Positions 1 through 7,461 of a DNA stretch of 64,000 nucleotides are shown here, one piece after another. A program made the translations under genes and the position numbers. The notes beneath the pieces were generated by a model that ran no database searches, was not told the DNA's origin, and was given only the letters and a program-made list of their open reading frames with translations. The stretch comes from Bradyrhizobium sp. Ec3.3 (lineage in GTDB: Bacteria > Pseudomonadota > Alphaproteobacteria > Rhizobiales > Xanthobacteraceae): the NCBI RefSeq assembly GCF_000472925.1, contig NZ_AXAS01000030.1, positions 1 to 64,000 of the forward strand, written 5' to 3'. Position 1 is the stretch's first letter. Every line of letters begins with the position of its first letter.

Positions 1-2
1 AT

Positions 3-200
3 CCCGTGGTCGCCACCGCGATCCTCGACCGGCTCCTGCACCATAGCCACGTGCTGACGATCCGCGGCGACAGCTACCGGCTCCGCGCCAAACGGAAGAG
101 CGGCCTCATCAAGGCGCCGGCCGCCGGTGACGGCCCTCCGGTCGGCTCCGCCTCCCTCCGTCCCGTCACCGGCGGAAACAACCATCAAACGACATCATGA
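3..200 (+). CDS. istB: IS21-family helper ATPase IstB, C-terminal fragment
   Basis: Only the last 65 codons lie in the window; the gene runs off the left edge. The segment AILDRLLHHSHVLTIRG followed by DSYRLRAKRKSGL is the typical C-terminus of IstB, the AAA+ ATP-binding helper of IS21-type transposition. The Walker motifs lie upstream and cannot be checked. A tail of about 25 residues after the family end is low-complexity (APAAGDGPPVG) and may be ragged readthrough of the usual stop. The IS terminus follows directly downstream. The family call is from remembered sequence patterns. Confidence 0.8.
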   Translation, partial: PVVATAILDRLLHHSHVLTIRGDSYRLRAKRKSGLIKAPAAGDGPPVGSASLRPVTGGNNHQTTS

Positions 201-207
201 AACCGAG

Positions 208-261
208 GGTGGGGGCAGTTCTTCATGACGCAAAGGGGGCAGTTCCGGATGGCGTTTGACA
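208..261. repeat. Right terminal region of the IS21-family element
   Basis: Two direct copies of GGGGGCAGTT (211-220 and 235-244) are followed by GGCGTTTGACA ending at about 261. IS21-family ends carry several short repeated transposase-binding sites and terminate in TGACA-type ends, so this is read as the right end. The left end lies outside the window, so element length and target duplication cannot be determined. Confidence 0.65.
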
Positions 262-379
262 CATAGGCGTCCTTTTCCGCGTTTGAACACGGATCAGAGA
301 GAACGGGCGAATGTGGCGAGGAAACGACGTCGTCCCAGCGTCCGGCAGCGCCCGCCCGCCGGCTGAGGCGGTAAGCAAA

Positions 380-407
380 AGGCCCGCCGGTTCACGCTGG
401 CGGGCCT
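380..407 (-). terminator. Hairpin terminator for the 477-692 gene
   Basis: AGGCCCGCC (380-388) pairs with GGCGGGCCT (399-407). Read on the minus strand the hairpin is followed by TTTTGC, so it would end transcripts of the minus-strand gene whose stop is 70 bases upstream. Confidence 0.55.
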
Positions 408-476
408 GTTGTCGCGCTGACAGTACGCGAATTGATTATCGTCGAGCAGATCGACGGAGCCAGGTTTATCGGCCTC

Positions 477-692
477 TCAGCATCCGCTGTACTTGGGATT
501 AGATCCGTCAACGAGCTTCCGCAGATACTCCAAGCCCAGATTGGTCAATTCCTCAGGGTCCCGCTTTCCGGCCGACCACAATAGCTCGATATACGTTGAA
601 ACGCGCTTCCGTAGCTCGCTCTCAGCATCAGAGTAAGTGACCGGTTGCCCTTTGGCAGCCGCCGCAATGATCTTGTCGATTAGATCATCCAT
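477..692 (-). CDS. Hypothetical protein, 71 aa
   Basis: Unrecognised small soluble protein beginning MDDLIDKIIAAAAKG and ending SNPKYSGC. It looks mostly helical and has no signal peptide or membrane segment. The frame stays open upstream to 815, but the upstream 41 residues are arginine- and proline-rich and unlike coding sequence. The internal ATG at 692 is chosen because a GAGGAG lies upstream of it. A terminator-like hairpin lies downstream. It stands alone beside an IS end, in the accessory part of the window. Function unknown. Confidence 0.5.
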   Translation of the reverse strand: MDDLIDKIIAAAAKGQPVTYSDAESELRKRVSTYIELLWSAGKRDPEELTNLGLEYLRKLVDGSNPKYSGC

Positions 693-1088
693 CAAGCTGA
701 CCGGCTCCTCGAGTTGAATTAGCCATGAGCGCCGAGGAAGAACGCGCCTGAGCTTACTTCGTTCTAAATCCACTCCGATCGGCCTCCCCAGTCCGGGTCG
801 GAGCACTGGCAGCATGGCGGCCTCAGTTGTGTACCGAACTGGGGCCGCTCTTTTCTCCTAGGTGTGCGCCGCAACGCGAGGGTGGTCTCCTTCGTGGTCA
901 CTCATCTCGGATGTGCCCTCAGCTCCGGCTGTTCTCCCGGGCCATCGGATGCAGTTCAGTGGATCGGTAACTAGGCGCGGCGGACGTTCCTGCCAACCCA
1001 AAAAGAATAACCAAAGTGTCCTAGGTTAAATCGAGCAGAGAGCAAGTTTTGGTATAGTCACCGCAAGTCCTGTTGCCGGAGGCAAAGG
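693..1088. other. Gene-free stretch with one terminator
   Basis: No convincing coding frame is seen on either strand. The only structure found is the hairpin at 817-848 (listed separately) and the ribosome-binding site of the next gene at 1078-1082. It may be debris of the IS insertion. Confidence 0.4.
817..854 (+). terminator. Rho-independent terminator without an obvious upstream gene
   Basis: GCGGCCTCAGTT (817-828) pairs with AACTGGGGCCGC (837-848), with one G-T pair, and is followed by TCTTTTCTCC. It points to a plus-strand transcript, but no plus-strand gene is recognisable just upstream. Confidence 0.55.
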
Positions 1089-1262
1089 ATGGAATTGTTT
1101 AGCGCTCAAAAAGTTGCGGAGTTTCGACCCAGCGAGCCAACGAGAACGTGCCACTATTGCGGACAAAGACTGAAATTGATCCGGACTTTCGTGGATCAAG
1201 AAACAGGGAAATTCATCCACATTTTTGAATGCCAGTGCGGCGAGCGCCTCTGGGACGATTGA
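1089..1262 (+). CDS. Small zinc-ribbon protein, 57 aa
   Basis: The ORF begins MELFSAQKVAEFRPSEPTR. It contains CHYCGQ near residue 21, a basic/hydrophobic strand segment, then ECQCGERLWDD at the C-terminus. The two cysteine pairs (CxxC and CxC) make a compact zinc-ribbon-like knuckle. A strong GGAGG at 1078-1082 lies six bases before the ATG, which supports both the gene and the start. Such short cysteine proteins are common orphan genes in Bradyrhizobium (recalled, not searched). Role unknown; nucleic-acid or protein binding is only an inference. Confidence 0.7.
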   Translation: MELFSAQKVAEFRPSEPTRTCHYCGQRLKLIRTFVDQETGKFIHIFECQCGERLWDD

Positions 1263-1497
1263 GACCGCCTCAATTGGACGCAGGAACCGCTGAATTGGGG
1301 GCGGTGTTGCATCGCCATGCCCAAAGAGATTGCCATTGCCCTCTGGTCATTGGCCGCTGCGTGCATACTGGCATTCAGCGTGGCGTCGATCGTTTCTCCT
1401 CACCAACGACAAAGACCGCCTGCTTGGCCGCCTCTCGTGCAGCGGTGTGGAGATCGTGGAAAACAGACACGTTCTGTTCTCTTACAACCGGAAAAGC

Positions 1498-1776
1498 TCA
1501 TGTCAGGTTGTGCCGTTGAGAACCAAACAGGATCGCAGCCTCTAGCTGGCGGCCTCGGTCTTCCGCTCTCGTGCAGTGCTTGATGCTAGCGCCGAACTCC
1601 TCGCCGCTGGCCTTCAGCGTGTAGAGGAAGGGCGCGTTGATCTTTTCGATATGAATTCGGCCGTCCTGCACAGGCTCGATTCCGGCGGCGAGCTCGAGTC
1701 GGAAGGCGTCAGTGAATGCACGTCGCGCAATGACGAGCGCGCGCCTCAGACATCGCCATTCAGCGCCGATTGGCAT
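1498..1776 (-). CDS. Hypothetical protein, 92 aa
   Basis: Starts MPIGAEWRCLRRALV and contains GRIHIEKINAPFLYTLKAS, a conserved stretch I associate with small rhizobial orphan proteins. The start ATG overlaps the 3' end of the preceding pseudogene by 17 bases, so translation was probably coupled. The last 20 residues (DRGRQLEAAILFGSQRHNLT) look unlike the usual C-terminus of this family, so the end may be altered too. No signal peptide or membrane helix. Function unknown. Confidence 0.5.
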   Translation of the reverse strand: MPIGAEWRCLRRALVIARRAFTDAFRLELAAGIEPVQDGRIHIEKINAPFLYTLKASGEEFGASIKHCTRAEDRGRQLEAAILFGSQRHNLT

Positions 1777-2067
1777 CCATGAAATCGAGGATCGAGTTCG
1801 GTACCTTGCCGAACTCAGCGTAGCGTCGGCGCAGCTCGTCGGCGATATCCATGGTCGCGTCACGGACCAGCCTTCGGCGGTATTGAAGGCCACGATACGG
1901 ACTGGATGACTATACTGGCCTTCTACTAGGTCGCGGATCAGCGTCTCGCGGTCGGCGTTGTCGGCGTCGGTCTCGCGCCAGTAGCAGCCCATCCGGCCGA
2001 AGTCCTCCAGCACGAGATAGGTGTTTTGGTCGGCCCCTTGGGGCACAATCGATGGCGAGGCACGCAT
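1760..2067 (-). pseudogene. Frameshifted small conserved protein
   Basis: The first 68 codons from ATG 2067 read cleanly (MRASPSIVPQGADQNTYLV to FNTAEGWS), preceded by GGGAG at a good distance. Near 1860-1865 one base is missing. Restoring it continues as RDATMDIADELRRRYAEFG and ends FMDANRR at a stop at 1760-1762, which is the C-terminus expected for the family. Without it the frame runs antisense-like through the next gene. It is either a true single-base lesion or a sequencing error. The intact protein would have about 102 residues. Function unknown. Confidence 0.6.
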
Positions 2068-2502
2068 AACGAAACTCCCGGACCAAAGCGTGCCACTAGC
2101 CTACGTGCCAGTGAATGCCGCGTCAGCTTACAATTTGTCTCGCCAGAATTTCCCCGATTGATGCCGGCGGGTGAACCTTTAACCCCGCCCCGTGAACCAA
2201 TAATAGCGTCATTCCTCCTAGGTTTGATGCCCCTACTTAGCCCGCCTTTGTGCGTGACCGAAGGCGGGCTTTCTTCGCCAGTGTCCCTAAGCTGCCAAAG
2301 CGTGTGTAGTGTCCGGCCCCAAGACACAAAACCTTGGCATGGATCGTGCACACTAATGCTTACCGGGATTTTGTTAGTTCCCTCCCGGGGCTGGAGCAGT
2401 GCCGCCTGCACTCATTTCAAGCGGGCGGCGTTGTTGTGATCGTCATCCGCGAGCGCACACGAAAAGGCCCCAGGTCCGGGGCTGGCGGGACACTCACACG
2501 GC
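2068..2502. other. Gene-free stretch
   Basis: No supported gene. Frames here are open in several phases but have no ribosome-binding site or recognisable motif. The only clear structure is the hairpin at 2239-2270. Confidence 0.4.
2239..2276 (+). terminator. Perfect-stem terminator-like hairpin
   Basis: AGCCCGCCTT (2239-2248) pairs perfectly with AAGGCGGGCT (2261-2270), followed by TTCTTCG. It points to a plus-strand transcript, although no plus-strand protein gene is evident upstream. A short untranslated RNA is possible but unsupported. Confidence 0.55.
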
Positions 2503-2775
2503 CTAATTTTTTTGAGCGACGTCAGTAGATGAACCGGTGATGCTGCAGTCAAAAAAGTCGTACGCGGATGCTTGAGCTATAGCAGCTTCAGCCAACGCAC
2601 GACTTTCGTAAACAAGCGTAGGAACCCCGTTAGGGGTTGGCTTAACGTCCACGACCTTGCACGTGTTCGTCTCTTTGTCTTGAACGAGGTAATAGCTCGT
2701 AAAACTTGGGTCGGCGACGACGGGAGTGGCGATCGTCACGGCGATTGTCGCAACTACGATGTAAGTAAAGCGCAT
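2503..2775 (-). CDS. Small exported protein, 90 aa
   Basis: The N-terminus MRFTYIVVATIAVTIATPVVA is a good Sec signal peptide with cleavage predicted after VVA. The mature part (about 69 residues) has FTSYYLVQDKETNTCKVVD and a second cysteine in DFFDCSI, which could form one disulfide in the periplasm. A GAGGAG lies nine bases before the ATG at 2775. This size and layout matches a large group of short secreted proteins of unknown function in Bradyrhizobium. It lies upstream in the same orientation as nothing obvious, so probably monocistronic. Confidence 0.7.
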   Translation of the reverse strand: MRFTYIVVATIAVTIATPVVADPSFTSYYLVQDKETNTCKVVDVKPTPNGVPTLVYESRALAEAAIAQASAYDFFDCSITGSSTDVAQKN

Positions 2776-2944
2776 GGTTATTTCTCCTCGCTAAGGGATG
2801 CGCATACGAAATATCCAGCCGTTGGGTGGCGTCTTTAATCTGAACTCGACCACCCGTGAACCGATGTGAAACTGCTTCCAGATTGACCTGTATTGTTGAT
2901 CCAGAGGGTGTGGAAGGTACTGCATCGCGGGCACCATGGGCGAG

Positions 2945-3235
2945 TTAGGGTTTAACAGTGAGGCCAACAGTGGTCGGTGTCAGCCTCTCGGCCGTTGCCT
3001 GAAGCACTGTCGAACGCGGCGTCAAAATCGCGATCTGAGTTGGAGAAGCAGGCATACCCTGTAGGGTCAGCGCGGGAACGGCTGACGGTTCTTCAACATT
3101 GGCCGACCCCAAGACGGCAACCTGATGTCGCGAGATCGGAAACCCCATCACTTCAAACGTTGGCAGCTCTGCGGCCGATGCTCCGGCAGTTGCGACGACG
3201 GCAGCAATGCCTGCGATCAGAGCAAGACGTGTCAT
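2945..3235 (-). CDS. Small exported protein, 96 aa
   Basis: Starts MTRLALIAGIAAVVATAGASAAE, a clear Sec signal peptide ending ASA. The mature part contains two similar segments: FEVMGFPISRHQVAVLG and LTLQGMPASPTQIAIL. This suggests an internal duplication of a motif of the type (V/L)xGxPxSxxQ(V/I)A(V/I)L. The ATG at 3235 is chosen over an upstream in-frame start because GGGGAGGA sits seven bases before it. Function unknown; periplasmic location is inferred from the signal peptide. Confidence 0.7.
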   Translation of the reverse strand: MTRLALIAGIAAVVATAGASAAELPTFEVMGFPISRHQVAVLGSANVEEPSAVPALTLQGMPASPTQIAILTPRSTVLQATAERLTPTTVGLTVKP

Positions 3236-3809
3236 GCTAGATCCTCCCCTCGAGAAATTGATACCCACTACAATTCGATCGATGAAGTGGAGCCCTAATT
3301 CGCCGTCGTGGGCGGGTCGGGGACAGGGGAATTCTTCTTCGTTTGTTGTTCTTTTGAAAAGCAGAGGGAAGGCGCAAACGGTGCCTACGATGATGGTGCA
3401 TCGCCTCTGACTACAGAGGTCACAAATTTCAGCATTGAACTTAGCGCCGTTGGCGGCGGTCCAATGTGAACCTCTTCACACACCGGAAGCTCGAAAAAGC
3501 GATCTGCTCTGCCGATGCGAATTGGAATGCAGCCAAAAACCGCAAGAGCTTTGGTTTACTCGTAGCAGTCTTCTGTTTCACCAGGATTTCGTTCTTCAAC
3601 CAAAGAGAGCAGCCCCGCGGCTAAAAATCCAACCACAACGCGAAATGAATGATCTGGAGATGCAGTCGCCGCTGGCTGCAATCGGCTCCCGCGCGTGACG
3701 CATGGAGGGTGTCGTTCGCGGAGATACGGGCGATCACATCATGTAATGCTACCGGCATGAAGCAGCGGACGGTCGGGTGACCATCTTCGTAATATAGCCA
3801 GACTCGTCC
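3236..3809. other. Gene-free stretch
   Basis: No supported gene. Bases 3337-3351 contain, on the minus strand, GAAC-N7-GAAG, one mismatch from the alphaproteobacterial LexA box GAACN7GAAC, about 100 bases upstream of the 2945-3235 gene. The match is too weak to call a regulatory site. The 3' part borders the SRAP remnant. Confidence 0.35.
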
Positions 3810-4100
3810 GAAGCAGTTTATCGGCACGAGGCAGCGGCTTTCTCAGGTTTGAGCCAACCTCGCCAGTGCGGCGATGAGGTGTTGCGGATGTTGGTGACTG
3901 GCGGGCCGCCGGTTCGCGGCGGCGGCGGCATGCCCCAGCGCATCATGATCAACTCGGTGCCGGTGTCGGTGTTGCGGACCACTGGTGCTGGGTAGTCGGG
4001 AAAGACACCAGTCATCGGCGGCAGGTTGCCGACGTATCGGTTGATGACCCGGAATAGCGCGATGATCGCGGTTGGTGGTGATGCTGTAGAGGTTTCACAT
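3810..4100 (-). pseudogene. SRAP (YedK/HMCES-type) abasic-site protein, truncated remnant
   Basis: Intact members start MCNLYS; Cys2 forms the covalent bond to abasic DNA. Here ATG at 4098-4100 is followed by TGA where Cys2 should be, then NLYSITTN in the same frame. About five bases are missing next, after which a shifted frame gives IIALFRVINRYVGNLPP, FPDYPAPVVRN, TELIMMRWGMPPPPR and SPHWRGWLKPE, all recognisable SRAP sequence. After KPE a second shift occurs; the first frame closes at once, and RCLVP is readable only in another frame before homology ends. Three lesions plus loss of the C-terminal half mean a dead gene. Family identity is from remembered sequence. Confidence 0.8.
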
Positions 4101-4173
4101 TAAACCGATTCTGTTCCTTTCGCTAACTAAAGTGACCTAATGCTATTTCTAGCTTTCATCACCTTGAGTCAGC

Positions 4174-4629
4174 CTACGTCGTTTTTTCATCGTGTTGCCT
4201 GACGATCTCTGTCATCCGATAAAACCGATAGCTCAGATGAAATCCAAGAAAAACCCAAAAGACCCCACCGATCATTGACCAGAATGAGAACACGCCGACG
4301 ACGCCTTCAAATATCGTGTACAGGCCAAAAAATCCGATGATGTATAGCGAATAGAGATATGGAAGAAGTCCGAGCTGAACTAGGAGAGTCTTCCGCCTCC
4401 GCTTGCGATCCACTGATACAAGAAAAAAGTAGGTAAAAAGACCTACCGAGGCAGCAACGCCGCCTAGAACTGGTGCGTAAGTGTAAAAGTAGTGATCTAG
4501 AGACCAGCCCCATCGAATGAATCCGACGATACCGTAAATCATTACAACAAGAATGGGCACTTCGATTCTGGCAGCGACGATATCGCCTTTCGTACCCCTC
4601 AGCTCGGGTGGAACAGTAAAGGAATCCAT
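4174..4629 (-). CDS. Four-helix membrane protein of unknown function, 151 aa
   Basis: After a short polar N-terminus (MDSFTVPPELRGTKGD) there are four hydrophobic segments: about residues 23-40, 50-72, 85-110 and 115-135, with a basic DRKRRRKT loop between the second and third. The C-terminus is charged (EIVRQHDEKTT), probably cytoplasmic. The DNA is visibly AT-richer than the rest of the window, which suggests acquisition from elsewhere. No family is recognised and no neighbour suggests a role. Confidence 0.6.
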   Translation of the reverse strand: MDSFTVPPELRGTKGDIVAARIEVPILVVMIYGIVGFIRWGWSLDHYFYTYAPVLGGVAASVGLFTYFFLVSVDRKRRRKTLLVQLGLLPYLYSLYIIGFFGLYTIFEGVVGVFSFWSMIGGVFWVFLGFHLSYRFYRMTEIVRQHDEKTT

Positions 4630-4683
4630 TTTAGATGATCCCCTTCTTAGGCATTGCCAGCAGCCGGCTTGGCTAAATGAGAT

Positions 4684-5097
4684 TCACCGCTCCCCCGGCC
4701 ACCAATGCGATGGCGGATCGCTCGCCGAGATCTTGGTTCTCCGCAGCGCAACGAGATGATTTCTCTTATACGGATAACCCCGCAGCTCCGAGCAATCCTT
4801 GCACCGCATGTAGCGCTCCAGCTCGTGAACCGGCGTCGCCTTTGGCCGGCGCACGATGTCGAGAGCGACGGTCTGATTGGTGTCGCAACCGAGACATCTG
4901 ACTTCGAGGTAATGGTAACCCGCATTGAGGGCATCACCCAACGTGGGCGACGGCTGCGCCGGTCCCTTGAAGGCGAGCATCCGCTTATTCCACGCCTCGC
5001 AGGTGAGCCGGTCGGCTTCCGTGCGGACTTCCTTCGCCCGCTCTGCCGCTGCCTGGACCGAGCCGCCGTAAATGGTCTCGCGTGATTTTGTGCCCAT
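4684..5097 (-). CDS. Conserved cysteine-pair protein, about 137 aa
   Basis: The C-terminal 100 residues contain GDALNAGYHYLEVRCLGC, then TVALDIVRRP, ELERYMRCKDC and a tail SDPPSHWWPGER. The two CxxC pairs suggest a zinc-ribbon. I recall this block as a widely repeated small protein in Bradyrhizobium genomes, so the coding frame is fairly certain. The start is not: ATG at 5097 (MGTKSRETIYGG) and ATG at 4980 (MLAFKGPAQPS) are both possible and neither has a strong ribosome-binding site. Function unknown. Confidence 0.6.
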   Translation of the reverse strand: MGTKSRETIYGGSVQAAAERAKEVRTEADRLTCEAWNKRMLAFKGPAQPSPTLGDALNAGYHYLEVRCLGCDTNQTVALDIVRRPKATPVHELERYMRCKDCSELRGYPYKRNHLVALRRTKISASDPPSHWWPGER

Positions 5098-5413
5098 GCC
5101 AGGAAGATGCGCCGCCCGGCGCCGGATAGGCAAGCCGCTACCAATTGCAGTGGACAACGCGACGGGCACAAGGCGATCGGTGCCGGAGCCCACGGAGCCG
5201 AACCCGTATATCGAGGAAGCCTATCGGCTGAGGGCGATCAAGCAGCGGAGCAGGTCGTGAACGTCCGATCCATCGCGGCCCTCACTGCTCGTGTAAACCG
5301 CGTGCCGATTAATCCAGATCAAGCCTGAGGCCGCCCCGTTTGGAACCCTCCTTGGCGCTAAATGACCCATCAGGTTATTCGGCGCCATATTTAATTTATC
5401 AATGGAGGGGAAA

Positions 5414-5725
5414 ATGCCTGCAGTTGTTATGCAGTTCGTTTCGCATCCAAAACCCGGTAGCGATCTTGCGACCGTCTTGCAGCTTGCAAAGGACGGTGCA
5501 GTTCTTTGGAGAAAGCACGGGGCCGACGTTAGCTATTGGTCGGTGATAGGTGGCGAGGTCGGGAACTACGCCTTCGTCGCTCGCTTCGATAGTATAGAGG
5601 CTTATGGGCGCACCCTCGCCTCACTTGGTGCCGATCCAGCTTTCGCAGAATTCCAAGCTAAGCGGCTGAAGGCTGGGCAATCGGATTGGGTACGCTCGAA
5701 CGTTTCGATCCAAGTTGATATCTGA
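5414..5725 (+). CDS. Small dimeric alpha/beta-barrel-like protein, 103 aa
   Basis: Starts MPAVVMQFVSHPKPGSDLA and continues with SYWSVIGGEVGNYAFVARFDSIEAYG, a pattern of alternating strands and helices seen in ferredoxin-fold (NIPSNAP/ABM-like) stress proteins. An in-frame ATG four codons upstream overlaps the GGAGG at 5404-5408, so that purine run is better read as the ribosome-binding site of ATG 5414. A strong terminator follows 25 bases after the stop, so the gene is probably a single transcription unit. Family assignment is tentative and function unknown. Confidence 0.6.
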   Translation: MPAVVMQFVSHPKPGSDLATVLQLAKDGAVLWRKHGADVSYWSVIGGEVGNYAFVARFDSIEAYGRTLASLGADPAFAEFQAKRLKAGQSDWVRSNVSIQVDI

Positions 5726-5750
5726 CGGAAGGTCCTTCTCTCCTGAGTGT

Positions 5751-5775
5751 GAGACCGCCTTCGGGCGGTCTCTTG
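5751..5775 (+). terminator. Rho-independent terminator of the 5414-5725 gene
   Basis: GAGACCGCC, loop TTCG, GGCGGTCTC (5751-5772), followed by TTGCT. A nine-base perfect stem with a stable tetraloop, 25 bases past the stop codon. Confidence 0.75.
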
Positions 5776-5827
5776 CTGCCCATCGCGTTCGACATCGTCC
5801 ACACCGCGTACTGCCTTGACCGGAACA

Positions 5828-6292
5828 TCAGTCCTGTTCATCGACCGGAGGCCCGCTAATTTCGTCCGCTTTGGCGAGACAGGCTCCTGCGATCTCGCGC
5901 CGAACCTGATCTACGACCGCGTCGATGTTGCGCCGCACCTGCATGTCGCGCGAGCACCGCGCCGACATGCCGGACAGATGCGTCAGGACGGTGCCCGCGA
6001 TCTGGTCGATTAGTTCATCGGCCGCGTCACGCCGCACCAAGGTGCGCTTCTTTTCCTCGATCTTGATCTGCCGAAGTTCGGTCTTGGCCTTGACATGATC
6101 AGCGTCGGCTTCCGTGCGAGGTGATCGCTTGTGCTCGCGCCGCAAGTATCGCAGGTAAGCAACCCGGCATTGGTCACGCGGGAAGCCGTCACCTTGCCGC
6201 TGGATCACGCCCTCCGCTTCGAGCTTGCCGATGTAGGCCCGGCTGCAATCGAGATGCAGCGCTAGGGCCGAGGCGCTGACGGTCTCGGTCAT
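5828..6292 (-). CDS. Terminase-small-subunit-like DNA-binding protein, 154 aa
   Basis: Begins MTETVSASALALHLDCSRAY, then IGKLEAEGVIQRQGDGFP: a winged-helix DNA-binding start like that of phage Nu1-type terminase small subunits (Asp/Leu-rich recognition helix followed by a wing). A long charged helix follows (VKAKTELRQIKIEEKKRTLV), then RRNIDAVVDQVRREIAGACL. The ATG at 6292 has AAGGA nine bases upstream and is preferred over an in-frame ATG at 6316. No large subunit or other phage gene lies nearby, so it is a stranded prophage gene or a domesticated relative. Confidence 0.6.
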   Translation of the reverse strand: MTETVSASALALHLDCSRAYIGKLEAEGVIQRQGDGFPRDQCRVAYLRYLRREHKRSPRTEADADHVKAKTELRQIKIEEKKRTLVRRDAADELIDQIAGTVLTHLSGMSARCSRDMQVRRNIDAVVDQVRREIAGACLAKADEISGPPVDEQD

Positions 6293-6498
6293 CTTGTTCG
6301 TTCCTTGCGTCGTCAAGGATAGCCCATTTCCGCGTCCGGCAGCAGAGTGGGCCAGCCCCGGGGTGGCCCTTCCTCAACCGGGTCGCGAATGAGCCAACCC
6401 CGAACACCCAAAGCCCCCTAAGACTACAGCAGCAGTGCTGCGCGCCTGCCCCCGCATATGCTATTGGAAAGCAAAACCTCTCTTTTGTGAGGTGAACC

Positions 6499-7461
6499 AT
6501 GAGACGGCGCGAATTCATTATGGGTTTCTGCGTCGGCAGCGTTTGGTGGTTTGCCGCCCGTGCAGAGGCCAAGACCTATCGGCTGGGTCTGCTCGGAAAC
6601 AGGCCAATTGGTGAAAGCGAGGAACGGCGCAAGGCGATCAAGGAAGTTTTGGCGGAGAACGGTTTTGCCGAAGGCCGCAACTTTCAATATGAAGCGCGGT
6701 GGGGTGACGCACTCGCCGAGAACGTCGAAGCGCTAAGGGCAGCAAAAGTCGACGTTATCATCACGTTCGGATATCCAGCGGCATTTGCGGCGAAAACATT
6801 GGCGACCGAAGTGCCGATTGTTTGCTCTGGTGCGGGTGATCCAGTCGCGACAGGCTTGGCCCAAAGCCTTGCGCATCCTGGCGGCAATTTGACGGGCGTG
6901 ACCGAAATAGCAACCGAACTTAGTGCCAAGCGCCTTGAAATTCTCAAGGAGGCCATCCCGAACCTCAAAACGGTGGCGATGCTGTTCAACGCAGCAGACC
7001 TCGCAATGACCTTGCGCTCTCGTGCTACCGAAGCCGCAGCCAAGGTTCTCGATGTAGGTGTTCAGACTTTCGGTGTTCGGGAGCCGAGCGATTTCGGAAA
7101 CGCTTTTGCCGAGATGACCCGTTCGCCTCCCGATGCCATCCTGATGGTCTCGGATACCCTAACCATGCTCAATCGCAAGCGGGTCATGGAGTTCGCTGAG
7201 AGCAATCGACTGCCTGCCATCTATGAATTTGGCTTTTTGGTGCGCGATGGTGGTCTGATGTCGTACGGGCCGAACTTGCCCGAGACCGGAAGGAGAGTGG
7301 GCGATCTCGTGGTTCGCATCCTTCGTGGCGCGCGGGCAGCGGACCTGCCACTTGAACAGCCCACGCACTTAGAGTTCGTTGTTAATCTAAAGACGGCCAA
7401 GAACATTGGCTTCAACTTCCCGCCCGCGCTCCTCTCTCGCGCAGACGAAGTGATCGAATAA
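6499..7461 (+). CDS. ABC_sub_bind-family periplasmic binding protein, 320 aa
   Basis: MRRREFIMGFCVGSVWWFAARAEA is an export signal with an RR pair (RRREF), typical of this family in rhizobia. The mature part reads as a two-lobe solute-binding protein: YRLGLLGNRP, VDVIITFGYPAAFAAK, IPIVCSGAGDPVATGLAQSL with HPGGNLTG, and KRLEILKEAIP, all hallmarks of PF04392-type proteins related to tryptophan/BCAA binders. The length is normal. GTGAGG precedes the ATG. No permease or ATPase gene is adjacent, so it is an orphan; the ligand cannot be told. A 16-base direct repeat flanks the gene. Confidence 0.85.
   Translation: MRRREFIMGFCVGSVWWFAARAEAKTYRLGLLGNRPIGESEERRKAIKEVLAENGFAEGRNFQYEARWGDALAENVEALRAAKVDVIITFGYPAAFAAKTLATEVPIVCSGAGDPVATGLAQSLAHPGGNLTGVTEIATELSAKRLEILKEAIPNLKTVAMLFNAADLAMTLRSRATEAAAKVLDVGVQTFGVREPSDFGNAFAEMTRSPPDAILMVSDTLTMLNRKRVMEFAESNRLPAIYEFGFLVRDGGLMSYGPNLPETGRRVGDLVVRILRGARAADLPLEQPTHLEFVVNLKTAKNIGFNFPPALLSRADEVIE

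Noticed and set aside
1317..1583. 88-residue plus-strand frame starting with a membrane-like helix
   Set aside because: It lacks a ribosome-binding site, becomes low-complexity after about 30 residues and overlaps the better supported minus-strand gene at 1498-1776. A truncated small membrane protein cannot be excluded.
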